DNA of 64,000 bases from Cellulomonas sp. JZ18 (GCF_009720485.1 NZ_CP045245.1:682001-746000); one strand, 5' to 3'; positions 25,451 to 33,964 are shown, numbered from the stretch's first letter. Made by a program: numbers and translations. The notes: a model not told the origin generated them from the sequence alone.

Positions 25451-25511
25451 CGGCCCGTCCCTTCCTGGACGCGCCCGGCGTGCCGGCGGTCGGGTGTGCC
25501 ACCATGGACAC

Positions 25512-27059
25512 GTGGCTCCCCGCGCAGACGGCCGACTGAACCACGACCTCCTCCCCAACGAGAAGGGCCCGCAGGACGCCTGCGGGGTCTTCGGCGTCTG
25601 GGCGCCCGGCGAGGAGGTCGCCAAGCTCACCTACTTCGGGCTCTACGCGTTGCAGCACCGCGGGCAGGAGTCCGCGGGCATCGCGACGTCCAACGGCCAG
25701 CAGCTGCTGGTCTACAAGGACATGGGCCTGGTCTCCCAGGTCTTCGACGAGACCGCGCTGAACGCCCTGCAGGGCCACATCGCCATCGGCCACGCCCGCT
25801 ACTCGACCACCGGCGGGTCGACCTGGGAGAACGCGCAGCCCACGCTCGGCCCCACGGCCGCCGGCACGGTCGCACTGGGCCACAACGGCAACCTCACCAA
25901 CTCCGCCGAGCTCGTCGACCTCGTCGCCGAGCGGTACGGCCCGCAGCGCCGCGGCGAGCTGGCACGCGGCAACACGACGGACACCGCGCTCATCACCGCG
26001 CTGCTCGCGGGCGACCCCGACCACACGCTCGAGGCCACCGCGCTCGAGGTGCTGCCGCGCCTGCGCGGCGCCTTCAGCCTCGTCTTCATGGACGAGCGGA
26101 CGCTGTACGCCGCCCGCGACCCGCAGGGCGTGCGCCCGCTGGTGCTCGGCCGGCTCGAGCGTGGCTGGGTGGTGGCGTCGGAGACGCCGGCGCTCGACAT
26201 CGTCGGCGCGTCGTTCGTCCGCGAGGTCGAGCCGGGCGAGTTCATCGCCATCGACGCCGACGGCCTGCGCTCGCAGCGGTTCGCGCCCGTCGACCGCGCC
26301 GGGTGCGTCTTCGAGTACGTGTACCTCGCGCGCCCGGACACCTCGATCAACGGCCGTTCCGTGCACGCCGCGCGCGTCGCGATGGGGCGCCGCCTGGCCC
26401 AGGAGCACCCGGTGGAGGCGGACCTCGTCATCCCCGTGCCGGAGTCGGGCACGCCGGCCGCCGTCGGCTACGCGACGGAGTCGGGCATCCCCTTCGGGCA
26501 GGGCCTGACCAAGAACGCCTACGTGGGGCGCACGTTCATCCAGCCGTCCCAGACGCTGCGCCAGCTCGGCATCCGGCTCAAGCTCAACCCGCTGCGCGAG
26601 GTGATCCGCGGCAAGCGGCTCGTCGTCGTGGACGACTCGATCGTCCGCGGCAACACGCAGCGCGCGCTCGTGCGCATGCTGCGCGAGGCCGGCGCCGCCG
26701 AGGTGCACGTGCGCATCAGCTCGCCACCCGTGAAGTGGCCGTGCTTCTACGGCATCGACTTCGCCTCGCGTGCGGAGCTCATCGCGAACGGCCTCGCGGT
26801 CGAGGAGATCGGCCAGTCCCTCGGCGCGGACTCCCTCGGGTACATCTCCGAGGAGGGCCTGATCGAGGCGACGCAGCAGCCCGCGACGCAGCTGTGCACC
26901 GCGTGCTTCAGCGGCCGCTACCCGATCGAGCTGCCGTCGGGCGAGCAGCTCGGCAAGCACCTGCTCGAGCAGAACCAGCTGCCCCTGGGCGCACCCGAGG
27001 ACGGCCTGCTCTCGATCGTCCCGACGGCCGGTGGCGCGACCGCGCTGGAGCACCCGTGA
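25512..27059 (+). CDS. purF: Amidophosphoribosyltransferase
   Basis: A 515-residue enzyme making phosphoribosylamine from PRPP and glutamine, the first committed step of purine synthesis. The glutaminase Cys is in DACGVFGVWAPGEE; a propeptide of about 20 residues precedes it. The glutamine site reads ARYSTTG. The PRPP loop VVVDDSIVRGNT lies near residue 375. Cys-rich CTACFSGRYP near the C-terminus suits a 4Fe-4S ligand region. The start is GTG 6 bases after CACCAT. It overlaps purM by 4 bases and should be co-translated. Confidence 0.97.
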   Translation: MAPRADGRLNHDLLPNEKGPQDACGVFGVWAPGEEVAKLTYFGLYALQHRGQESAGIATSNGQQLLVYKDMGLVSQVFDETALNALQGHIAIGHARYSTTGGSTWENAQPTLGPTAAGTVALGHNGNLTNSAELVDLVAERYGPQRRGELARGNTTDTALITALLAGDPDHTLEATALEVLPRLRGAFSLVFMDERTLYAARDPQGVRPLVLGRLERGWVVASETPALDIVGASFVREVEPGEFIAIDADGLRSQRFAPVDRAGCVFEYVYLARPDTSINGRSVHAARVAMGRRLAQEHPVEADLVIPVPESGTPAAVGYATESGIPFGQGLTKNAYVGRTFIQPSQTLRQLGIRLKLNPLREVIRGKRLVVVDDSIVRGNTQRALVRMLREAGAAEVHVRISSPPVKWPCFYGIDFASRAELIANGLAVEEIGQSLGADSLGYISEEGLIEATQQPATQLCTACFSGRYPIELPSGEQLGKHLLEQNQLPLGAPEDGLLSIVPTAGGATALEHP

Positions 27060-28180
27060 GCGCCGCGACGCAGCCCGTCACGTACGCGTCGGCGGGCGTC
27101 GACACCGAGGCCGGGGACCGCGCCGTCGAGCTCATGAAGGACGCGGTGCGCGCCACGCACGGTCCGCAGGTGCTCGGCGGGGTCGGCGGGTTCGCCGGCC
27201 TGTTCGACGCGAGCGCGCTCACCGGCTACCGGCGTCCGCTGCTCGCGACCTCGACCGACGGCGTCGGCACGAAGGTCGCGATCGCGCAGGCGCTCGACGT
27301 GCACGACACGATCGGCTTCGACCTGGTCGGCATGGTCGTCGACGACATCGTCGTCGTGGGGGCCACGCCGCTGTTCATGACGGACTACATCGCCTGCGGC
27401 CGCGTCGTGCCGGAGCGCATCGCCGACGTCGTGCGCGGCATCGCGGCGGCGTGCGCGGTGGCGGGGACGGCGCTCGTCGGCGGCGAGACGGCCGAGCACC
27501 CCGGGCTGCTGGGGCCGGACGAGTACGACGTCGCCGGTGCGGCCACGGGTGTCGTCGAGGCGGACGGCCTGCTCGGTCCTGAGCGCGTCCGTCCGGGCGA
27601 CGTGCTCGTGGCGCTCGGGTCCTCGGGCCTGCACTCGAACGGGTACTCGCTGGTCCGGCGGGTCGTCCAGGTCGCCGGCTGGGGCCTGGAGCGGCACGTG
27701 GACGTGCTGGGGCGCACGCTCGGCGAGGAGCTGCTGGAGCCGACCCGCGTCTACGCCGCCGACTGCCTCGCGCTGGTCGAGCAGTTCGGCGCCGACCGCG
27801 TGCACGCGTTCAGCCACGTGACCGGCGGCGGGCTCGCCGCCAACGTCGCGCGCGTGCTGCCCGCCGGTCTGGTCGCCGACGTGGACCGGGCGTCCTGGCA
27901 GCTGCCGCCGGTCTTCGGGCTCGTGCAGGAGCTCGGGCAGGTGCCGTGGACGGACCTCGAGGGGACGCTGAACCTCGGGGTCGGCATGGTCGCGATCGTC
28001 GCGCCCGACGTCGCGGACGCCGTGCAGCGCGCCGCCGGGGAGCGCGGCGTGCCCGCATGGGTGCTCGGGTCGGTCCGCGCGGCCGCCGACGAGGACGCGA
28101 CCTCCGGTGACGTGGTCGCCGGGACCAAGGGCGTCCACGGCGGAGCGGTGCGGCTGCACGGGGCGTACCGGGCGGGCTGA
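27056..28180 (+). CDS. purM: Phosphoribosylformylglycinamidine cyclo-ligase (AIR synthetase)
   Basis: A 374-residue enzyme that closes the imidazole ring to AIR with ATP, step 5 of purine synthesis. It has the PurM-fold signature STDGVGTKV near residue 66 and a glycine-rich GGETAEHPG. HVTGGGLAANVARVLP lies in the C-terminal half. Its GTG lies in the purF stop (GTGA). purF-purM is a common actinobacterial pair. Confidence 0.97.
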   Translation: MSAATQPVTYASAGVDTEAGDRAVELMKDAVRATHGPQVLGGVGGFAGLFDASALTGYRRPLLATSTDGVGTKVAIAQALDVHDTIGFDLVGMVVDDIVVVGATPLFMTDYIACGRVVPERIADVVRGIAAACAVAGTALVGGETAEHPGLLGPDEYDVAGAATGVVEADGLLGPERVRPGDVLVALGSSGLHSNGYSLVRRVVQVAGWGLERHVDVLGRTLGEELLEPTRVYAADCLALVEQFGADRVHAFSHVTGGGLAANVARVLPAGLVADVDRASWQLPPVFGLVQELGQVPWTDLEGTLNLGVGMVAIVAPDVADAVQRAAGERGVPAWVLGSVRAAADEDATSGDVVAGTKGVHGGAVRLHGAYRAG

Positions 28181-28743
28181 GCGCGGACGCGCGGCACAGG
28201 GCGCACGGCCGACCCGCGACGCGTGCTGTCGCGCGCCCCCGACCGGCGGTTCACCGGGCGAGGGGTGACCGGCGTCACCGGGCACGTGGCGGTGGTGACG
28301 GCCGGGGGCGACGACGCGCCGAGAGGCGCGCCCGCGCCGGGGCGCGCGGCGCCGCACCGGCGGTGTGCCAGGAGCGCCGCACGGCCGGCACTTGGCAGGC
28401 CCAGCAGGGCTCGCGCACGGCGCACCGCGGGCACGCGCCTGGGTGCAGCGCAGCGCCGGCACGGCCCACGACGGGCACGCGCCTGGGTCAGCGCAGCACC
28501 GGTACGACACGCTGCGGGCATCACCCAGGTGCAGCGCAGCACCGGCACGACCCACGACGAGCACGCGCCGGGTCAGCGAGCACCCGCGCGACGGTCGGCG
28601 TCGCGCAGCTGCCCCCGTGCGCCTGCCGCGAAGGCGCGGCGCGCACGAGGGCAGCAACGAGACGACGGCGCCGAGGAGGCGGTTCGTGACCCGCGGCCCA
28701 CCCGGGACGACGGCGTACGGGATCGGCACAGCTGCCGAGCACG
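28181..28743. other. Gene-free gap with tandem repeats between purM and the DUF3073 gene
   Basis: No believable gene lies in these 563 bases. The left half is plain GC-rich DNA. The middle holds four units of a 43-44-base repeat. Open frames here are repeats of short peptides and look like a result of the repeat. Confidence 0.5.
28429..28590. repeat. Degenerate tandem repeat, period 43-44 bases, about 3.7 copies
   Basis: Units begin at 28429, 28473, 28516 and 28559 with GGGCAC, GGGCAC, GGGCAT and GAGCAC. They share GCAGCGCAGC-type cores followed by GGCACGACCCACGAC. Units touch without unique spacers, so it is a minisatellite rather than a CRISPR array. Confidence 0.75.
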
Positions 28744-28953
28744 TCAGCGCTCGTCGTCCCCCGTGGACCAGCGGTCCCAGATGCTGGGGTCGTCGTCCGT
28801 GTCGACAGCGCTGCGGCGGCTGTCCGTGACGACATCGTTGCGGCTGCGCGACGTGAGCTCCTGCTCGAGAGCCCGGTAGTTGGTGTCCGGGCTGAAGTAC
28901 TTCAGCTCCCGGGCCACCTTCGTCTGCTTTGCCTTCTGACGGCCGCGCCCCAT
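28744..28953 (-). CDS. DUF3073 family small protein
   Basis: A 69-residue very polar cytoplasmic protein starting MGRGRQKAKQTKVARELKYF. This basic N-terminus followed by SPDTNYRALEQEL is diagnostic of the DUF3073 family of actinobacteria. The C-terminus is acidic with DDDPSIWDRWS. The ATG has GAGGGG 8 bases upstream. The function is unknown. Its genes often lie next to purM and bldC, as here. Confidence 0.93.
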   Translation of the reverse strand: MGRGRQKAKQTKVARELKYFSPDTNYRALEQELTSRSRNDVVTDSRRSAVDTDDDPSIWDRWSTGDDER

Positions 28954-29660
28954 GGCATCGACCCCTCTAACGTGGAAGCGGGGCGGCTCCGTGCTGACAC
29001 GAGCGGCCCCGGGTGCTGTTGAGTCTCTTCGTGAGGCAACGGTACATGCTCGCGATCCATTCCAGCCACCTGCGGGGGCGGACCGGGCGCACGTCACGTC
29101 GGGCGCTCCGCCGGCGTGCCACGGGCGCGGCACCGTGCCCGCTGCGGTGTGCCGCTGCCGCTCGGGTCACGAGGGGCCGGGGGCGCGACCGCCGTCCGGG
29201 TGGCGACCGTCTTGAACACTGATACGCATAAGTAAGTGTGACGCGGCCGACCGGGTGAATTGGCGCACGTCACCGATCCCGATCGGGTGATGCTCGGCGC
29301 GGCGGTCCCGCGGTCCGGGTGGCGCCGGTGCGTTCCCCCTGGTCATGACGTGACGAGACGGCCCCGCGACACCCCCGGGGCGCCCCGGCTGACGCCTGGG
29401 AGATCTCGTCGGAGCCGATCACGCGTCCGGGCTGGCTGTCCGGATTGGGGCGGTTTACGCTGGTCTGGAGCAGCGCGCCGGCGCCGGGGAGGGGGTGCGG
29501 ACGGGGCTGGAAGGGGCCGCGGCCCGCCTGGCCGGTGTGTCCAGGAGTGCCGCATGTGTCAGATTCGTTCATGCTGAGGTAGCGCGCCACGGCGCCGCCC
29601 ACCACAGGTCCGCAACGGCGGGAGACCCCGTCGTCGGGCTGCACCGTCAAGGAGGGATCC
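28954..29660. other. Long intergenic region upstream of bldC
   Basis: These 707 bases lie between two divergently transcribed small genes. An A/T-rich patch at 29212-29240 starts with TTGAAC and contains TGATACGCATAAG. A TACGCT hexamer at 29456 could be a -10 for bldC, which would give a leader of about 190 bases. No gene is seen. A non-coding RNA cannot be excluded. Confidence 0.4.
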
Positions 29661-29873
29661 ATGTCCGCCGCACACTCGCCAGAGTCGGAGACCCTGCTCA
29701 CGCCGTCCGAGGTGGCGACCCTCTTCCGGGTCGACCCCAAGACGGTCACGCGCTGGGCCAAGTCCGGCAAGCTCTCGTCCATCCGGACCCTCGGCGGTCA
29801 CCGCCGGTACCGCGAGTCGGAGGTGCGCGACCTCCTCAACGGGGTCCCGCAGCCGCGCCAGACCGCATCCTGA
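29661..29873 (+). CDS. bldC: MerR-type developmental regulator BldC
   Basis: A 70-residue protein: a MerR-type winged HTH with TPSEVATLFRVDPKTVTRWAKSGKL and the wing reading RTLGGHRRYRESEV. It lacks the effector domain of full MerR proteins, as BldC does. In Streptomyces it delays the onset of development; its role in non-sporulating relatives is less clear. A perfect GGAGGG lies just before the ATG. It is preceded by a long untranslated region and followed by two hairpins. Confidence 0.95.
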   Translation: MSAAHSPESETLLTPSEVATLFRVDPKTVTRWAKSGKLSSIRTLGGHRRYRESEVRDLLNGVPQPRQTAS

Positions 29874-30007
29874 CGACCCCGGCGGCCGAGCGCCGGCGTC
29901 GGAGCACGCGCACCGCGGGGGAGTGCGTGGACCGAGCGCCGGGGCAGGGCCTGCCCGGGACGACGCCCCGGGGGACGTGCGCGCGTCACGCGCGGACGAG
30001 CGAGCCG

Positions 30008-30040
30008 GAAGGCCGCGCCGGTACCACCGGCGCGGCCTTC
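30008..30040 (+). terminator. Terminator hairpin after bldC
   Basis: Perfect 15-base arms (GAAGGCCGCGCCGGT and its complement) with a 3-base loop about 135 bases after the bldC stop. Confidence 0.7.
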
Positions 30041-30094
30041 GTGCTCCCTGCCCCCGGTCGCCGTCGACGCGTGGCGCGGGCGGACGCACGGCAG

Positions 30095-30133
30095 CCCGGC
30101 GCACCGACGCGGCGGCCGCGTCGGTGCGCCGGG
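30095..30133. terminator. Long GC-rich palindrome, bidirectional terminator
   Basis: A 19-base stem around a single centre base lies 20 bases from the stop of the DUF3618 gene, which is on the opposite strand. It probably ends transcription from both sides. Confidence 0.75.
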
Positions 30134-30152
30134 CCGTGCGGATGACGCCGTG

Positions 30153-30443
30153 CTAGCGGGCGATCCTGCGCACGATGCCGACGAGCACGAGCGCGGCGAC
30201 CGTCCCGGCCACGGCGAGGACCGTGCGGGCGCGGGCCCGGTCCTCCGGGAGGGCCGCCTCGTCCGTCGCGTCGAACACCAGCCGCTTGCCGTCCGCGATG
30301 AGACGGTCCTTCTGCACGCGCGGGTCGAGGCGCTCGCTGAGGGCGTCGACCGTGGAGGCGAGCTGGCCGCGGGTCAGCGCGACCTCGGCCTCGAGCTGCG
30401 TGATGCGGGGCGTCGTCATCTTCGGGGTCTGCTCGTCGCTCAT
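30153..30443 (-). CDS. DUF3618 membrane protein
   Basis: A 96-residue protein. The N-terminus carries LEAEVALTRGQLASTVDALSERLDPR, the DUF3618 signature, followed by a single membrane helix near the C-terminus (VLAVAGTVAALVLVGIV) and a short basic tail. Its start overlaps the holin-like gene's stop as ATGA. The two are a common pair in actinobacteria and probably form a membrane complex of unknown function. Confidence 0.88.
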   Translation of the reverse strand: MSDEQTPKMTTPRITQLEAEVALTRGQLASTVDALSERLDPRVQKDRLIADGKRLVFDATDEAALPEDRARARTVLAVAGTVAALVLVGIVRRIAR

Positions 30444-30874
30444 CCTGCGAAGCCCTTCTTCACGGTCTCGACGTCCTCGTGCACGTTCTCGACGGCCCGC
30501 TCGGGCGTCGGCGGCACGCCCTTCTGCAGCCGCTTCACGCCGAGCAGCGCGAGCACGCCCGTGACGACCAGCAGCACGACGGTGACGATGAGGGCGGCCA
30601 GCCACGCGTCGACCGCGTTGGCGAGCGCGATGATGACGGTCGCGATCAGCGCCCCGAACGCGTAGAGCCCGAGCACGGCGGCGCCGGCCAGGAGGCCCGC
30701 GCCGATGCCGGCCTGCTTGGCCTTGGCCGCCATCTCGGCCTTGGCCAGGTCGATCTCGGCGCGCACGAGGCGCGACGCCTGCTCGCTGAGGTCGCTGACG
30801 AGCTGACCGAGGGACCGGTGGTCCTGGGGTGCGTCGGGGCGCGTGTCGCTCGCCCACCCGGAGTGCGTGACCAT
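30440..30874 (-). CDS. Phage holin-like family membrane protein (Actinobacterial Holin-X, PF07332)
   Basis: A 144-residue protein. It starts with an amphipathic region (SLGQLVSDLSEQASRLVRAEIDLAKAEM), then two membrane helices (about residues 55-75 and 85-115) and an acidic coiled tail (ERAVENVHEDVETVKKGF). No phage genes lie nearby. The name holin is only a similarity and the chromosomal family is not lytic. GGAAGG lies 8 bases before the ATG at 30874; two GTG codons just upstream are alternative starts. Confidence 0.85.
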   Translation of the reverse strand: MVTHSGWASDTRPDAPQDHRSLGQLVSDLSEQASRLVRAEIDLAKAEMAAKAKQAGIGAGLLAGAAVLGLYAFGALIATVIIALANAVDAWLAALIVTVVLLVVTGVLALLGVKRLQKGVPPTPERAVENVHEDVETVKKGFAG

Positions 30875-30995
30875 CACCACGACCTTCCTGCGATCTGCCC
30901 CGCGCGGGGCGGGTGCCGGAGCACTCAGTCTGCCGGTGCGCCCGCCGTCGCGCGAGGTCAGCGCGTCGTGGCGCCTCTGCTGCCCGCGGTCGAGG

Positions 30996-31154
30996 TCAGT
31001 CGGCCCACGGGTGGACGAGGTCGCCGGCGGGGTGCGTGGCGGGCGGGACGGGGATGGGCGGCCCGGTGAGGCGGGGGCCGTCCCACGGTGCGTCGGGCCG
31101 GGTGCCGGCGCCGGGAGGGCTGGGCTGGGGACGGTCGGCGGTGGTGGTCGTCAC
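30996..31154 (-). CDS. Small Pro-rich protein, 52 aa
   Basis: A short frame with a GTG start and AAGGA 7 bases upstream. It reads MTTTTADRPQPSPPGAGT and ends DLVHPWAD. It has 15 Pro and no hydrophobic helix, so it is likely disordered and soluble. A TAGCGT hexamer lies upstream, so the frame has its own promoter. It sits between a hypothetical gene and the holin-like gene on the same strand. I do not recognise it. Confidence 0.45.
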   Translation of the reverse strand: MTTTTADRPQPSPPGAGTRPDAPWDGPRLTGPPIPVPPATHPAGDLVHPWAD

Positions 31155-31312
31155 GGGACGGTCCTTCGTGGAGGGTGCGGTGCCACCACGCTAGGAGGGC
31201 TCGCCGGACGGTGGGCGGGACGTCGGTCCCGAAGCGGACGGACCGACCCTGCCGCCCCCGTGCCGTCCTCCCGTGCCGTCTCCCGTCCCGCGTGACCGTC
31301 CGGGAGGGCCCG

Positions 31313-31732
31313 TCAGCGGTACAGCGCGACGAACTGCTCCCGGGTGTGCCGCTGCCCGTCGCTCAGGTAGCGGAAGTGCAGCGCGACCTGGCCGCCGCGG
31401 GTGCGTCGCGCGAGCTCGCCCACGCGCGTCCGCAGGAAGTAGCCGCTCAGCGGGGTGACGGTGGCCTCGCCGGTCGGGTACGGCACGTGCAGGAGCGCCA
31501 GCCCGTGGTGGACCGGCGAGCGCCGCGTGCCGTGCTCATCGCGCTCGTGGTCGCCGAGGTGCACCTCCGCGACCCACGACACCTCGCCGGAGACGGAGGC
31601 GAGGGGGTAGTCCTCGAGGGCGTCGGCCAGGACCGAGCCGATCGTGCGGTCGGGGTCCACGTCGACCGTGCGGCGGTGGTCGTCGACGTCGTCGCCCATG
31701 CACACGGAGCCGCGGCTGAGGGTGATCTCCAC
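31313..31732 (-). CDS. Conserved hypothetical protein, 139 aa
   Basis: A soluble protein that starts MEITLSRGSVCMGDDVDDH after a GTG. The middle has ASVSGEVSWVAEVHLGDHERDE and LLHVPYPTGEATVTPLSGYFLRTRV, patterns of a beta-rich fold. There is no signal peptide. The start follows TAGGGT by 8 bases and no Shine-Dalgarno, so it is probably leaderless. I do not recognise the family. Confidence 0.7.
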   Translation of the reverse strand: MEITLSRGSVCMGDDVDDHRRTVDVDPDRTIGSVLADALEDYPLASVSGEVSWVAEVHLGDHERDEHGTRRSPVHHGLALLHVPYPTGEATVTPLSGYFLRTRVGELARRTRGGQVALHFRYLSDGQRHTREQFVALYR

Positions 31733-31740
31733 GAGGGGGC

Positions 31741-31746
31741 ACCCTA
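31741..31746 (-). promoter_or_regulatory. Leaderless -10 TAGGGT of the hypothetical gene
   Basis: TAGGGT on the minus strand, 8 bases before the GTG. Confidence 0.5.
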
Positions 31747-31782
31747 GCGGTGCCGCAGGGGGCACCCGGCCCCGGACAGAGC

Positions 31783-31814
31783 GACGGCCCCGGCGGGCGT
31801 CCCGCGGGGCCGTC
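31783..31814 (-). terminator. Terminator hairpin of the tRNA operon
   Basis: Ten-base arms GACGGCCCCG and CGGGGCCGTC with an inner four-base helix, just downstream of tRNA-Phe on its strand. Confidence 0.7.
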
Positions 31815-31819
31815 TGGTG

Positions 31820-31892
31820 TGGCTCCGACCGGCGTCGATCCGGTGACCTTTCGATTTTCAGTCGAACGCTCTACCAACTGAGCTACAGAGCC
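31820..31892 (-). tRNA. tRNA-Phe (GAA)
   Basis: The 73-base cloverleaf has acceptor strands GGCTCTG and CGGAGCC, a D arm with AGCTCAGTTGGTAGAGC, and the anticodon loop CTGAAAA with anticodon GAA. The T arm contains the GGATCGA variant of TTCRA. CCA is not encoded. It is the last of three tRNAs in one operon. Confidence 0.93.
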
Positions 31893-31931
31893 TCGATGCG
31901 AGAGCGCCGGTCCGAAGACCGGCCCTCGCAG

Positions 31932-32005
31932 CGACCCCGACGGGACTTGAACCCGCGACCTCCGCCGTGACAGGGCGGCGCGCTAACCAACTGCGCTACG
32001 GGGCC
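31932..32005 (-). tRNA. tRNA-Asp (GTC)
   Basis: The 74-base cloverleaf has acceptor GGCCCCG pairing with CGGGGTC, and an anticodon loop CTGTCAC giving GTC. The T loop has GGTTCAAGTCC. CCA is not encoded. Second gene of the tRNA operon. Confidence 0.93.
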
Positions 32006-32063
32006 TCGATGCGACCGGAGCCGCGTCAAAACCTGTACTGCTTCACCTGCTCGCGCAGGATCG

Positions 32064-32136
32064 TACCCCCAACGGGATTCGAACCCGTGCTACCGCCGTG
32101 AAAGGGCGGGGTCCTAGGCCGCTAGACGATGGGGGC
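32064..32136 (-). tRNA. tRNA-Glu (TTC)
   Basis: The 73-base cloverleaf has acceptor GCCCCCA, a D arm TCGTCTAGCGGCCTAGGA and an anticodon loop CTTTCAC giving TTC. T loop GGTTCGAATCC. It is the first of the Glu-Asp-Phe operon, an order common in actinobacteria. Confidence 0.94.
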
Positions 32137-32178
32137 GTTGTCCGCCCCTGACGTCGAGGCGTCGGAAGACCGGGATTG

Positions 32179-32208
32179 AGCATACGGGGTTCCGGGCGCG
32201 ATCTCCAA
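32179..32208 (-). promoter_or_regulatory. Promoter of the tRNA operon
   Basis: A -35 TTGGAG and -10 TATGCT on the minus strand, 18 bases apart, about 40 bases before tRNA-Glu. This is a typical housekeeping sigma arrangement. Confidence 0.75.
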
Positions 32209-32275
32209 AAGCAGAGGCGTGTGGCACGCGCCACGCCCCGGACGCCGGTCCCGGCGGTGCCCCGGGAAGGGGACG

Positions 32276-32638
32276 ATGGGTGGCGTGGTCGACATGACGC
32301 GCGAGGAGTTCGAGGACGCGGTCCGCGACGCCCTGGACGAGATCCCGGCCGAGCTCGCGGCGATGATGGACAACGTCGTCGTGCTCGTCGAGGACGACGC
32401 CCCCGCCGACGACCCGGAGCTGCTGGGTCTCTACGAGGGCACGCCGCTCACCGAGCGCGGCGAGTTCTGGGCGGCCGGCTCGCTGCCGGACCGCATCACG
32501 ATCTACCGCAACCCCACGCTCGCCCTGTGCGAGGACCGCGACGAGGTGGTCGAGGAGGTGGCGGTGACCGTCGTGCACGAGGTCGCGCACCACTTCGGCA
32601 TCGACGACGACCGGCTGCACGCGCTGGGCTGGGGCTGA
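32276..32638 (+). CDS. Minimal zincin metallopeptidase family protein
   Basis: A 120-residue cytoplasmic protein with the HEVAHHFG motif (HExxH zinc site) near residue 102. It belongs to the small predicted Zn-dependent protease family common in actinobacteria. The N-terminus EEFEDAVRDALDEIPAELAAMMDNVVVLVEDD is typical. AAGGGG precedes the chosen ATG; the ATG at 32294 is a plausible alternative. A strong hairpin follows it. The protein target is unknown. Confidence 0.9.
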   Translation: MGGVVDMTREEFEDAVRDALDEIPAELAAMMDNVVVLVEDDAPADDPELLGLYEGTPLTERGEFWAAGSLPDRITIYRNPTLALCEDRDEVVEEVAVTVVHEVAHHFGIDDDRLHALGWG

Positions 32639-32653
32639 GCTGGGCTGGACGCC

Positions 32654-32692
32654 CGAGCGCCCCGGGACGCGCGAGGCGTCCCGGGGCGCTCG
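32654..32692. terminator. Bidirectional terminator hairpin
   Basis: A perfect 17-base stem with a 5-base loop lies between the convergent metallopeptidase and secreted protease genes. Confidence 0.85.
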
Positions 32693-32707
32693 TGCGGACC
32701 GGACGGG

Positions 32708-33859
32708 TCAGCCGAGGACGAGCTGCAGCCCGTACGCCTGCAGGATCTCGTTGACGGGCTGGAAGTAGGTGGTCCCACCGGTGCGGCAGTTGCCGCTCCC
32801 GCCCGAGGTGACGCCCTGCGCCTGGTTGCCGGCGAGGAGCGAGCCGCCCGAGTCGCCCGGCTCGGCGCAGACCGTCGTGCGGATCAGGCCGCTGACCGTG
32901 CCCTGGGCGTAGCGGACGGACGTGTTGTAGGCCTGGACGGTGCCGCAGCGCCAGCCGGTCGTGCTGCCGGAGCGGCAGACATACGCGCCGACGGCCGCCT
33001 GCTGCGAGCCGCGCACGGCGACCCGGCCGCCCGAGTAGTTGTTCACCGCGCCGACCAGCGCGTTGCCCGACGCGACCTGCACCCACGCGTAGTCGTTGCC
33101 GGGGAAGGAGGAGCCGCGGAAGGTGCCCGTCGGGTTCGTGGTGCGGGCGCCCGTGGCGCCGCAGTGACCCGCGGTGACGAACCCGCCCTGCACCGCGAAC
33201 CCGACGGAGCAGCGGCTGGCGTTGTTGATGTAGTACGCGTTGCCGCCGACGACGTCGATGAACGTGCTCGGCGCCTCGGGCGTGCTGGTGAGGCGGACCG
33301 CGTCGGCGGGGACGCCCGCCGCCGCGACCAGGTCCGCGGCCGCCGTCGTGGCGCTGCCGACGGCCTCGACGACGACCTCGTTGGCCGGGACGTCGACGTA
33401 CCAGGTGGCGACGTCGGCGGGCAGGCCGGCGGCGTCGAGGCGCGCGCCGATCGCCTCGAGCTCGGCGAGCGAGCGCTCGGCGGCGACCGCCGTGACGCCG
33501 CGGGCCACGGGGCCGCGCACGCGCTGGGGCGCCGTCGACGCGACGTGGACGGTGCCGGCGGCGGGGTCCACCCACGCGCCCGCGTAGGTGTCGCCCAGCG
33601 CCTGGGAGAGCGTCCGCACGCGGGTCGCGGCGTCCGACTGGAAGGACAGGCGCTGCAGCGCCTTCTCGCGGGGGACGCCGAGGTCGCGCTCGAGCGCGTC
33701 GAGCATCGCGGCGGGGACGTCGGACGCGGTGACCGCGGCCGTGCCGGCGGCGCTGCCGGACGGGGTCGCGGCGCCGCTGCCGGCGGCGAGCGGGCCGAGC
33801 AGGAGGGTGAGTGCGGCGGCGCCGGAGAGTGCTGCGCGCCGGGTGCGGGTCAGGGTCAT
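32708..33859 (-). CDS. Secreted serine protease, S1E family, cellulomonadin-like
   Basis: A 383-residue preproenzyme. Residues 1-35 are a signal peptide. Residues about 40-199 form the pro-region of alpha-lytic-type proteases, which acts as a folding chaperone. The mature enzyme starts about Phe200 (FIDVVGGNAYY). The triad is His232 (TAGHCG), Asp256 (GNDYAW) and Ser337 (GDSGGS), with three disulfide pairs expected. The mature domain closely resembles the Cellulomonas protease described as cellulomonadin (for example GTFRGSSFPGNDYAWV). GAGAGG precedes the ATG. It is convergent with the metallopeptidase. Confidence 0.95.
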   Translation of the reverse strand: MTLTRTRRAALSGAAALTLLLGPLAAGSGAATPSGSAAGTAAVTASDVPAAMLDALERDLGVPREKALQRLSFQSDAATRVRTLSQALGDTYAGAWVDPAAGTVHVASTAPQRVRGPVARGVTAVAAERSLAELEAIGARLDAAGLPADVATWYVDVPANEVVVEAVGSATTAAADLVAAAGVPADAVRLTSTPEAPSTFIDVVGGNAYYINNASRCSVGFAVQGGFVTAGHCGATGARTTNPTGTFRGSSFPGNDYAWVQVASGNALVGAVNNYSGGRVAVRGSQQAAVGAYVCRSGSTTGWRCGTVQAYNTSVRYAQGTVSGLIRTTVCAEPGDSGGSLLAGNQAQGVTSGGSGNCRTGGTTYFQPVNEILQAYGLQLVLG

Positions 33860-33964
33860 GTGGGGTGCCTCTCGTGGGGACGACCGTGGGGACCGTGTAG
33901 TGACGGTAAGCAGTGACACGCGTCATGCGGGCATACCGTCTGGGTCATACCTGGTCGTGCGCGC

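Noticed and set aside
28429..28590. CRISPR array
   Set aside because: Units adjoin directly with no unique spacers, repeats are degenerate and no cas genes are near.
30440..30874. Prophage holin
   Set aside because: It is a chromosomal Holin-X family pair with DUF3618. No phage genes lie around it.
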